64,000 bases of DNA from positions 1 through 64,000 of the forward strand of contig JAAYUE010000035.1 of NCBI GenBank assembly GCA_012517905.1. The letters are read 5' to 3'. This DNA is from Clostridiales bacterium (lineage in GTDB: Bacteria; Bacillota; Clostridia; Christensenellales; CAG-138). The stretch's first letter is position 1, and each line of letters begins with the position of its first letter. Below the pieces are notes generated by a model. That model was not told the origin of the DNA, did not search any database, and saw only the letters and a list, made by a program, of their open reading frames with translations. The position numbers and the translations under genes are program-made. Shown one piece after another: positions 31,000 through 39,215 of the stretch.

Positions 31000-32950
31000 A
31001 CGCGTGACCGTTCTGGCAGTTGACGACAATCCGGATAATCTTGTCACCATCAAGGCCCTGATCAGGGAGTCGTTTCCCAATGCAAACGTACTGACCGCTT
31101 TATCGGGCCAAAGGGGGCTCGATTTGGCGATTGAACACGATCCGGACGTCATACTTCTCGATATCGTGATGCCGGGCATGAGCGGATTTGAAGTGTGTCG
31201 CTCGCTGAAATCAAACAACCTGTACAGCGACATCCCGATCGTGTTCATTACGGCCCTGAAGGGAGATAAGGACAGCCGCATCAAGGCGCTGGAATGCGGC
31301 GCGGAGGCGTTTCTTGCCAAGCCGATCGACGAGTATGAGCTGATTGCGCAGATTCGCGCCATGGTGAAGATAAAAAGTGCGAATCTGGCGAAGCGGGACG
31401 AGAAGCAGCGGCTTACGATGCTCGTTGAGGAACGGACGCAGCAGCTGAAGCAGGAGCACGTAAAAGCGCTGTCCCTGGTGAAAGCGCTGGAGGAAGAGAA
31501 CGCGATCAGAAAGCAGAGCGAGGCGGCGCTTCGGGAAGCGAAAGATTATTTCGAACTCGTCTTTAATACCAGCCCGGATGCGGCTTACATAGCGCGTCTG
31601 GATGACGGAGTGATCCTGAACGCAAATGAAGGTTTTACAAACCTCTTCGGGTATTCAAAGGATTCGACGCTGGGAAAAGACGGTATGGAACTGACGCTGT
31701 TCCAGAAACTATCGGACCGGGCGGTGATCGAGCGAAAGCTGATGGAGGACGGATACATCGACGCGGTGGAAGTCGATCTGATGCGGGCGGACGGCAGTTC
31801 GTTTATCGGCCTTTTGTCCGCAAAACTGATTGTGCTCGAAGGCAAAGCCCACGTCTCGACCAATGTCCACAATATTACCGAACGCAAGAAAATGGAAGAT
31901 AATCTGTACTATCTGAGCCATCATGATTTTCTCACGGGACTGAACAACCGAAGATTTTTCGAACAAAAGCTGAAAACGCTCGACTCGCCCGATCTGCTGC
32001 CGCTTTCCATCATCAGCGGGGATATCAACGGGGTAAAGCTCATCAACGACGCGTTCGGACACGAAAAAGGCGATCGTCTGATTGTTGAAACGGCCAAGGC
32101 GATGCAGGGCTGCTGCCGGGAAGGGGATATTCTCGCCAGAACGGGCGGCGACGAGTTTGTATTGCTCATGCCAAAAACGGATGCGCCAACCGCGCTGGCG
32201 GTGCTGCAGGCGATCCAGCTGGTCTGCGAGCAGATCAATCAACGCTCGTCGAAAGAGACCTTCCACATCAGCATTGCGCTCGGCTCCGGAACGAAGACGG
32301 ACCCCGACCAGCCGATCGAGACCGTGTTGCGGATTGCGGAAAAATACATGTATCAGCGGAAAGTACTGGAAAGCAAGAGCATGCACAGCGCGGTGCTGAC
32401 CTCCATTCGGGCCACGTTGTTTGAAAAAAACGAGGAGACGGAGGAGCATTGCGAAAGGCTGATCATGCTCTCCAAGATGGTCGGCAGGAGGCTCAATCTG
32501 TCGCAGAAAGAGCTGGACGAACTCGAACTGCTCTCGACGCTGCATGATATCGGGAAAATAGGCATTCCGGAGCAAATATTGAACAAACCGGGAAAATTGA
32601 CGGACGAAGAGTGGATTGAGATGAAAAAACATCCGCAAATCGGCTACCGGATTGCGAATGCGTCGCTGGAACTTGCACCCATTGCGGAGTATATCCTCTG
32701 CCATCACGAGCGCTGGGACGGGATGGGATATCCGCAAAAACTGAAGGAACGGCAGATTCCGCTGCTTTCCCGAATCATCTCAATTGTCGATGCCTACGAT
32801 GCGATGACGCAGGATAGGGCGTATCGCAAAAAGATGGATTCCGCAGAGGCCGTAATCGAAATCAGAAATAACGCGGGGACGCAGTTCGATCCGGAGATCG
32901 CATCGATCTTTCTGGATGAACTGGCGGTCAATCAGGTAAACGCGGGATGA
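30989..32950 (+). CDS. Response regulator with REC-PAS-GGDEF-HD-GYP domains
   Basis: VILLDIVMPGMSGFEV (REC); PAS region; REGDILARTGGDEFVLLMP (I-site RxxD plus GGDEF); LHDIGKIGIPEQIL ... HHERWDGMGYP (HD-GYP). Confidence 0.95.
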   Translation: MIDKRVTVLAVDDNPDNLVTIKALIRESFPNANVLTALSGQRGLDLAIEHDPDVILLDIVMPGMSGFEVCRSLKSNNLYSDIPIVFITALKGDKDSRIKALECGAEAFLAKPIDEYELIAQIRAMVKIKSANLAKRDEKQRLTMLVEERTQQLKQEHVKALSLVKALEEENAIRKQSEAALREAKDYFELVFNTSPDAAYIARLDDGVILNANEGFTNLFGYSKDSTLGKDGMELTLFQKLSDRAVIERKLMEDGYIDAVEVDLMRADGSSFIGLLSAKLIVLEGKAHVSTNVHNITERKKMEDNLYYLSHHDFLTGLNNRRFFEQKLKTLDSPDLLPLSIISGDINGVKLINDAFGHEKGDRLIVETAKAMQGCCREGDILARTGGDEFVLLMPKTDAPTALAVLQAIQLVCEQINQRSSKETFHISIALGSGTKTDPDQPIETVLRIAEKYMYQRKVLESKSMHSAVLTSIRATLFEKNEETEEHCERLIMLSKMVGRRLNLSQKELDELELLSTLHDIGKIGIPEQILNKPGKLTDEEWIEMKKHPQIGYRIANASLELAPIAEYILCHHERWDGMGYPQKLKERQIPLLSRIISIVDAYDAMTQDRAYRKKMDSAEAVIEIRNNAGTQFDPEIASIFLDELAVNQVNAG

Positions 32951-33017
32951 AATGCTATCGGATGCAGAGATCGGGATTCCTCTTGCGATAGAATCGAACC
33001 GCCCCTGAATGCAAACA

Positions 33018-33044
33018 AAGAACCGCCCTGTCCGGGCGGTTCTT
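33018..33044. terminator. Hairpin between convergent response-regulator and VOC genes
   Basis: AAGAACCGCCC-TGTCC-GGGCGGTTCTT, 11-bp perfect stem. Confidence 0.65.
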
Positions 33045-33052
33045 GATCGATT

Positions 33053-33937
33053 TTATTTTCCGAGCCTTGCTTTTTCCAGCTCGGCGATGTCCAGTTTTTT
33101 CATGCCCAGAAACGCCTGCGTGATGCGATGCGCTTCTTCCGGCGACGACGACGCGAGCAACCGGCTCAGATGTTCGGGAACGATTTGCCAGGAAACCCCG
33201 AACCGATCCTTCAGCCAGCCGCACTGCTCCGCTTCCGGAACGGCGGAGAGCTTCTGCCAGTAATCATCGATTTCCGCCTGATCCTTGCAGAGCACCATGA
33301 GCGAGAACGCTTCGTTGAACGCCTCGGTTCCGCCCGCGCCGTGATCCATTGCGACAAGCTGCAGACCGAGCAGCGTCGTTTCCGCATAGTTGATCCTGGC
33401 GCGCGGGTCCTTCGCCTCGCCTGGCTGATAGCGGTTGATATATCCGGGATTCGTGTCGAGGAACACGCTGCGGTAAAACGCGAGCGCCTCTTCGGTTTTG
33501 CCGCAGGCATCGCCCGCGAAGAGAAAGCTCGGGCGGATCTTTTGCGTGATTTCGTCGGTTTCGAAGTAAGTCAGTTGCCAGTTGAGTCCGTATTTGTCCG
33601 CCAGCCAGACATACCGTTTGCTGAACGGATACTCGCCAAGGGGCATCAGCACCTCGGAACCCTCTTTCAGCCCCTCATACAGCCGGTCGACTTCCTCCGC
33701 GCTGCGGCAGGTGACCATGAGCGAGATCGAGGGGTTCAGCTGAAAATAGGGGCCTGCGCTGATGGCGGAAAAGCTGACGCCGTCCAGCTCGAAGTCCACC
33801 GTATCCACGTCTCCCGAGGGCGTTTCGTGCAGTTGCGAAATGCTGTTGATGCGGGAGTTTTCAAACAGGGAAACATATAGCTTCGCGGCTTCCACCGCCT
33901 GCGTGTCAAACCAAAGATGGGGGATGATCTTTTGCAT
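33053..33937 (-). CDS. Tandem VOC / PhnB-like domain protein
   Basis: MQKIIPHLWFDTQAVEAAKLYVSLFENSRI...VDFELDGVSFSAISAGPYFQLNPSISLMV, followed by a second similar repeat. Confidence 0.88.
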   Translation of the reverse strand: MQKIIPHLWFDTQAVEAAKLYVSLFENSRINSISQLHETPSGDVDTVDFELDGVSFSAISAGPYFQLNPSISLMVTCRSAEEVDRLYEGLKEGSEVLMPLGEYPFSKRYVWLADKYGLNWQLTYFETDEITQKIRPSFLFAGDACGKTEEALAFYRSVFLDTNPGYINRYQPGEAKDPRARINYAETTLLGLQLVAMDHGAGGTEAFNEAFSLMVLCKDQAEIDDYWQKLSAVPEAEQCGWLKDRFGVSWQIVPEHLSRLLASSSPEEAHRITQAFLGMKKLDIAELEKARLGK

Positions 33938-34105
33938 TGAGCGATCCTCCTGATCGTTTTTCTTATTTATACGACATTGCGTTTCAGCTGTCTGTGAGAA
34001 TAGTCCCAAGCGGAAAGCATGCGCAACGCACAGTTTGTCGTAAAGGCGGGGGCGACTCTGTCAGCGTGACGTTTCGTGTGACGGAATAATCGCATGCAAT
34101 CCAAG

Positions 34106-34132
34106 AACGCCGCGCAAAACGGCGTTTTTTTT
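34106..34132 (+). terminator. Intrinsic terminator-like hairpin in intergenic region
   Basis: AACGCCG-CGCAAAA-CGGCGTT followed by TTTTTT. Confidence 0.6.
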
Positions 34133-34168
34133 GCTTACGGAATACATGGCGCTATATAAAAAATCCTA

Positions 34169-34197
34169 TTGACAGAAACGCTTTTGAAGAATAACAT
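34169..34197 (+). promoter_or_regulatory. Putative promoter of antiporter gene
   Basis: TTGACA (34169-34174), 17-nt spacer, TAACAT (34192-34197). Confidence 0.55.
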
Positions 34198-34490
34198 ATT
34201 GTCCGTTTGGAAAAAATGTTCAAACAAGCGAACGGAGCCGTTTTCGTTGACTGCCGACCGAAAGCGGGCGATATCACGGCCATCCGAAATCGCGTGAGAA
34301 CTGCGTATAGATCCATTGCCGTCTGCCCGCGGGCTGTCCTTACCGATGCGATTCGGTAAAGAGCATCCCTTTGGTCGAACGACAAGAGAACGGCGATATC
34401 GGCACAAAAAACGAAAATCATCAATGAAGATGTAAGCGTTGGTTGCGGTTCCTGGTAAGCGCGGCCAACGCTCAATTAATGGGAGATATT

Positions 34491-35726
34491 ATGGAGTATT
34501 ATCTGGTGTTACTGCCGGCGGCGCTGCTGCTGCTGATTTCGAAATTGCTGATGAAACTTTGCGAAAGGATCAATCTTCCGTCCGTGGTCGGCCTTCTGGT
34601 GGCGGGCCTGGTCGTCGGATTGATCAACTATATTCCCGGACAGGATATTTTGACCGACGCCAGTCTGGAAGGCATCGGCTATTTCGCGCAGATCGGCGTC
34701 ATCCTGATTATGTTCTCCGTTGGTCTGGAAACAAAAGTGCAGCAGATCAAGGAGATCGGCGGCCCGGCGATCATCGTGACGCTGGCCGGCGTCATCGTTC
34801 CGATGGGCCTTGGGTTTCTGGTTGCCGTCTGGTGCACCGGCGGCTTTGCTGAACTGACGCAGGACAAGCTGCTGGCCGCAATCTTTTACGGCACCATTTC
34901 GACGGCGACCTCCGTCAGCGTCAGCGTTGCAACGCTGAAAGAACTCGGCAAGCTGAACACGAAGGTCGGCAACACCATCGTTGCCGCCGCCATCCTCGAC
35001 GACATCGTCGGCATCATCGTGCTTTCCATCGTGCTTGCGCTCAAAAACGGCAACTCGGTGGAGGTGGCGAATCCCTGGATCGTTATCCTGAAAATGGTCG
35101 CGTTCTTCGTGATCGTCGCGCTGCTTGCTTCCTTCATCTCCAAGGGATTCCACAAGCTGGACCTGCGGTTTCCGCATCATCGGCTGATTCCGATCATCAG
35201 CCTGTCGCTCTGCTTCATCGTCGCCTATGTCAGCGAACGGTATTTCGGCATTGCCGACATCACGGGCGCGTACATCGTCGGCCTGATTCTGTCCACGAAT
35301 CCGGATTGCCAGTATATCGGCCGCAAAACCGAAATTCTCGGCTACATGATTTTCGTGCCGCTGTTTTTCGGCAACATCGGCATCACGACGCAGTTTACCA
35401 ACTTTAATATGAACATGCTGCTCTTCGGCGTCCTGTTCATCGTCTCGGGTATGCTTGGTAAAATCATCGGATGCGGCGGCGCGGCGTTGGCCTGCCGGTA
35501 CTCCCTCAAAGACTCCTTCAAGGTGGGCATCGGCATGATGGCCCGCGCGGAGGTTGCGCTGGTCACGGCGCAAAAGGGCGTGGAATACGGAATCATCGAT
35601 ACTTCCATCATGCCCTTCATCGTCCTCATGATCATCATCACGAGCTTCGTGACGCCGATCATGCTCCATAAGGCCTATCACAAGGAGAAGCACATGGCGA
35701 CGGAAGCGCCGGCCTGCGTGGGCTGA
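34491..35726 (+). CDS. Cation:proton antiporter (CPA2 family)
   Basis: About 411 aa, repeated TM helices; LMKLCERINLPSVVGLLVAGLVVGLINYIPGQD; GTISTATSVSVSVATLKELGKLNTKVGNTIVAAAILDDIVGIIVLS. Confidence 0.9.
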   Translation: MEYYLVLLPAALLLLISKLLMKLCERINLPSVVGLLVAGLVVGLINYIPGQDILTDASLEGIGYFAQIGVILIMFSVGLETKVQQIKEIGGPAIIVTLAGVIVPMGLGFLVAVWCTGGFAELTQDKLLAAIFYGTISTATSVSVSVATLKELGKLNTKVGNTIVAAAILDDIVGIIVLSIVLALKNGNSVEVANPWIVILKMVAFFVIVALLASFISKGFHKLDLRFPHHRLIPIISLSLCFIVAYVSERYFGIADITGAYIVGLILSTNPDCQYIGRKTEILGYMIFVPLFFGNIGITTQFTNFNMNMLLFGVLFIVSGMLGKIIGCGGAALACRYSLKDSFKVGIGMMARAEVALVTAQKGVEYGIIDTSIMPFIVLMIIITSFVTPIMLHKAYHKEKHMATEAPACVG

Positions 35727-35752
35727 TTCCGGCAAACAACGAATCGTCTAAG

Positions 35753-35787
35753 AAAAAAGAGCCGTGCGTTTGTACGCACGGCTCTTT
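35753..35787. terminator. Bidirectional intrinsic terminator
   Basis: AAAGAGCCGTGCG-TTTGTA-CGCACGGCTCTTT between convergent genes. Confidence 0.85.
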
Positions 35788-35800
35788 GCATTGAGCGGGA

Positions 35801-37045
35801 TCAGAGCTTTCTGACAAAGATGTCGCTTTGCTCCAGCAGGCTTTCGACCGTGTCGAGCTCGAGCTGATGTAAAAGCGCGATGACATACGGATTGTCGATC
35901 GGCGTTTCATAGCTTGCCTCGGCGCCGTAGCGGACGACGCTTTTCCGCCCGTCTTCGCGGGAGACGATCGCCTTCGGCCCGCCGACGCAGCCGCCGACAC
36001 AGCCCATGCCCTCAAAAAAGTTTGCGTTGCCCTGTCCCGCGAGGATATCGTTGAGCATCTGCCTGCAGGCTGGCACGCCGTCCGCATGGCGGGTTCGGAC
36101 CGCGATCGGCTTGTCCGGGTTGATCCGCTCCACCGTTGCGCGGACGGCCTCGCTGACGCCGCCGGCGCCCGCGTAGATGCGGCCGGCGCGGGAGGAGTGG
36201 TCGCGGTCGTCCTCGCTCAGCTCCGCGGGGCGGATGCCTGCATAGTCAAATACGTCCTGAATCTCCTGAAAGGTCAGCACAAAGTCGGTCGAGTCGGAGA
36301 CGTCCGCTTCGCGCGCTTCGGCTTTTTTCGCCATGCAGGGGCCGATGAACACCGTGACCGCGCCGGGGTGGATCTTCTTGATCGAGCGCCCGCAGGCGAC
36401 CATGGGCGAAACGGCGGCGGGGACATGGGGGATGAGCTGGCTGTAGACTTTTTTGATCATGCCGATCCACATCGGGCAGCAACAGCTGGTGAGCTGAAAA
36501 TCTTCTTCGGTCTGAATGTTCCGGTCGAACTCCAGCGCTTCCTTCAGCGTGAGGATGTCCGCAAACAGCGCGACCTCGACCATGCCGGCAAAGCCGATCT
36601 TCTTAAACGCAGTGCGCAGTTTGCCGGGCGTTACGGATTCGGAGTATTGGTTGATGAACGCAGGGGCGATCATGGCGTATACCGGCGCTTCGGCGGTTCG
36701 GAGCGCCTGCAGCGCGGGCAATACGTCCCGGCTCTCCGTGAGTTTACCGGCGTCGCAATTGCGAACGCAGTCCCCGCAGCCGACGCAAGCGGCCGGATCG
36801 ACCGCCACGCCGCCGTCCTGAATGAAGAGCGCGTCGAAATAACAGCGCGCGCGGCATCGCTCCTGCTGCTCGTCGTCACACCCGCAGGAGCCCGTACGGA
36901 CGATCACGGGGTGTTTTTCGGGGTTGAGCAGACAGGAAAGCTGGTGCGGGTCATACCCCTCCCGGCGCGCCAGATCGAGCGCCTGCGGGAGCGTTCCGCC
37001 GACTGCGTTTTGCAGCAAATGGTTGTACAGCTCTTCGAATGTCAT
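35801..37045 (-). CDS. [FeFe]-hydrogenase H-cluster-domain protein (monomeric, atypical/group D-like)
   Basis: Ferredoxin-like CVGCGDCVRNC; L1 TSCCCPMW; L2 IGPCMAKKAEA; L3 FFEGMGCVGGCVGGPKA. Confidence 0.88.
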   Translation of the reverse strand: MTFEELYNHLLQNAVGGTLPQALDLARREGYDPHQLSCLLNPEKHPVIVRTGSCGCDDEQQERCRARCYFDALFIQDGGVAVDPAACVGCGDCVRNCDAGKLTESRDVLPALQALRTAEAPVYAMIAPAFINQYSESVTPGKLRTAFKKIGFAGMVEVALFADILTLKEALEFDRNIQTEEDFQLTSCCCPMWIGMIKKVYSQLIPHVPAAVSPMVACGRSIKKIHPGAVTVFIGPCMAKKAEAREADVSDSTDFVLTFQEIQDVFDYAGIRPAELSEDDRDHSSRAGRIYAGAGGVSEAVRATVERINPDKPIAVRTRHADGVPACRQMLNDILAGQGNANFFEGMGCVGGCVGGPKAIVSREDGRKSVVRYGAEASYETPIDNPYVIALLHQLELDTVESLLEQSDIFVRKL

Positions 37046-37116
37046 CTTGGAACCCTTTTCTTCTTATCATATCATGCGCCCGCCGGATCGGCAATGCGCA
37101 ATGGATGAACGGACAG

Positions 37117-37152
37117 GAAAACGCCCGGCGGGTTGAGACGCCGGACGTTTTC
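37117..37152 (-). terminator. Intrinsic terminator-like hairpin downstream of amt-PII
   Basis: GAAAACGCCCGGCG...CGCCGGACGTTTTC imperfect inverted repeat. Confidence 0.6.
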
Positions 37153-37195
37153 GCAGGGGATAGGGGTTTTAGGGTATATGGGTGTCGGGGAAACG

Positions 37196-38920
37196 TTATT
37201 CGTAGTCCTCGTCCTGCAGCGCGTCGTAGCCTTCTTCGCCGGTGCGCACTTTGATGACGTTTTCCACGTTGTAGATGAAGATCTTGCCGTCGCCGATGTT
37301 GCCGGTGTAGAGCGCTTCCTTGATCGTCTTGACCATCGTGTCGACGGGAATCTTGGTGATGACGATGTCGACCTGCACCTTCGGCAGCAGCTTGGTTTCC
37401 ACGGGAACGCCGCGGTACATCTGGGTGTTGCCCTTCTGCATGCCGTAGCCGAGGACGTTCGTCACCGTGATGCCGGTCACGCCGATGCCGTCCAGCGCCT
37501 TCTGCAGACCCGCAAACTTGCTCTGGCTGGTCACGACGGTGACCTTCGTGAGCTTCGCGCCGGGGTGAGAGCTGTCCTGAACCGGGATGGCCACATGCTC
37601 CGGAACGGGGAGGATCGGCCTTGTCGTGGAAACTTCGCCGATGTCGACCGCGGGAACGGTGATCATGAAGTCCGCATAGCTGCTCGCCAGACCGTGTTCC
37701 TTGAGATCAAGGCCCTGAATTTCTTCTTCGGTGGAAACGCGGAGGCCATTGACCTTTTTGATGAGGAAGAAGATGGCGGTCATCGTGACGATGGTCCAGG
37801 CCGCGATGGCGACCGCGCCAAGTGCCTGAATGCCGAGCTGGGTGAAGCCGCCGCCGTAGAAGAGACCCTTCACGCTTGCGTCGGGGGCTTTGTCCGTTGC
37901 AAAGAGACCGACGGCGAGCGCGCCCCAGAGGCCGTTGACGCCGTGTACGGCGACCGCGCCGACGGGATCGTCAACATGCAGCTTCAGGTCGATGAACTCG
38001 ACCGCAACCACGACGAGGATGCCGGCGACCGCTCCGATGATGCTTGCGCCGAGCGCATCCACGTTTGCGCAGGGGGCCGTGATGGCCACAAGGCCGGCCA
38101 GCGCGCCGTTGAGGGACATGGATACGTCGGGTTTACCGTTCTTGATCCAGGTGAACAGCATCGTAACGACCGTTGCAACGCCGGGGGCCACCGTGGTGGT
38201 CAGGAAGATGGAACCGAGCTGACCGACGCTGAGGGCGGCGGCGCCGTTGAAGCCATACCAGCCAAACCAGAGGATGAACACGCCGAGCGCGCCGAGCGTG
38301 ATGGAGTGGCCGGGAATCGCGCGGGACGTCTTTTTGCCGGTCTTGGCGTCTTTGACGTATTTGCCGATGCGCGGGCCGAGGATCGCGGCGCCGATGAAGG
38401 CGGTGATGCCGCCGACCATGTGGATGGCCGAGGAACCGGCGAAATCGATGTAACCGAGGTTGAAGAGCCAGCCTTGCGGGTTCCAGACCCAGCCGGCTTC
38501 AACAGGGTAGATCACAAGGCTGATGATCGCGCTGTAGATGCAATACGCCGAGAACTTTGTGCGCTCCGCCATCGCGCCGGAGACGATTGTCGCCGCGGTT
38601 GCGCAGAACACGAGGTTGAAGACGAAGCTGGAGTAGTTGAATTCCGCAAAGTTCGTGAAGATCTGGAAGTCCGGCAGGCCGATGACGCCGAAGAAGTAGT
38701 TTTCGGACATCATGAAGCTGAAGCCGAGCAGAACGAACACGACCGTGCCGATGCAGAAGTCCATGAGGTTCTTCATGATGATGTTGCCGGCGTTCTTTGC
38801 GCGGGTGAACCCGGTCTCCACCATCGCGAAGCCGCCCTGCATGAAGAAGACGAGCGCGGCGCCAATCAAAAACCAAACTGGAAATACGACGCCATTTACT
38901 GCATCCAGAATTTCTGACAT
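37196..38920 (-). CDS. amt: Ammonium transporter fused to C-terminal P-II regulatory domain (Amt-PII)
   Basis: Amt core (NLVFCATAATIVSGAMAERTKF, HMVGGITAFIGAAILGPRIGKY, NPQGWLF) followed by a PII domain (GITVTNVLGYGMQKGNTQMYRGVPVETKLLPKVQVDIVI...GNIGDGKIFIYNVENVIKVRTGEEGYDAL). Confidence 0.95.
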   Translation of the reverse strand: MSEILDAVNGVVFPVWFLIGAALVFFMQGGFAMVETGFTRAKNAGNIIMKNLMDFCIGTVVFVLLGFSFMMSENYFFGVIGLPDFQIFTNFAEFNYSSFVFNLVFCATAATIVSGAMAERTKFSAYCIYSAIISLVIYPVEAGWVWNPQGWLFNLGYIDFAGSSAIHMVGGITAFIGAAILGPRIGKYVKDAKTGKKTSRAIPGHSITLGALGVFILWFGWYGFNGAAALSVGQLGSIFLTTTVAPGVATVVTMLFTWIKNGKPDVSMSLNGALAGLVAITAPCANVDALGASIIGAVAGILVVVAVEFIDLKLHVDDPVGAVAVHGVNGLWGALAVGLFATDKAPDASVKGLFYGGGFTQLGIQALGAVAIAAWTIVTMTAIFFLIKKVNGLRVSTEEEIQGLDLKEHGLASSYADFMITVPAVDIGEVSTTRPILPVPEHVAIPVQDSSHPGAKLTKVTVVTSQSKFAGLQKALDGIGVTGITVTNVLGYGMQKGNTQMYRGVPVETKLLPKVQVDIVITKIPVDTMVKTIKEALYTGNIGDGKIFIYNVENVIKVRTGEEGYDALQDEDYE

Positions 38921-38939
38921 GACAAATACCTCCCAAAAC

Positions 38940-38992
38940 AAAAAATAAATCAAGAGGCGCCGCCTGTATAACAGACAGCGCCCTTGCTTGAT
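38940..38992 (-). terminator. Intrinsic terminator hairpin in the amt-PII 5' leader
   Basis: Minus strand ATCAAGCAAGGGCGCTGTCTGTTATACAGGCGGCGCCTCTTGAT followed by TTATTTTT. Lies between the predicted promoter and the RBS. Confidence 0.75.
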
Positions 38993-39001
38993 CTTGGGTG
39001 T

Positions 39002-39030
39002 ACTATAAGGGATGTGAAACAAAAAAGCAA
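39002..39030 (-). promoter_or_regulatory. Predicted amt-PII promoter
   Basis: Minus strand TTGCTT (39025-39030), 17-nt spacer, TATAGT (39002-39007). Confidence 0.65.
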
Positions 39031-39137
39031 TAGAAAAATTCAAAAAAAAGTAAAAATAATATACAATTTACGGAATTTCGCAGGATATTTTACAAAATGT
39101 CGTTGAAAAACATCCATATTTTCGTCAAAAAGCGGAG

Positions 39138-39176
39138 TTGACAAAATAGTTACTACTGAATATAATCTAATAGTAG
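39138..39176 (+). promoter_or_regulatory. padR promoter with overlapping dyad operator
   Basis: TTGACA (39138-39143), 17 nt, TATAAT (39161-39166); CTACT (39153-39157)...AGTAG (39172-39176) dyad flanks the -10. Confidence 0.75.
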
Positions 39177-39215
39177 ACGATGACCTGTATGCCGAACTGC
39201 GGCTGGAGGAGAACG

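Noticed and set aside
34198-34490. ydaO/c-di-AMP riboswitch upstream of the antiporter
   Set aside because: Could not locate conserved aptamer sequence blocks; reported only as an unassigned structured leader.
37133-38917. 594-aa plus-strand ORF opposite amt-PII
   Set aside because: Antisense shadow ORF without domain signatures.
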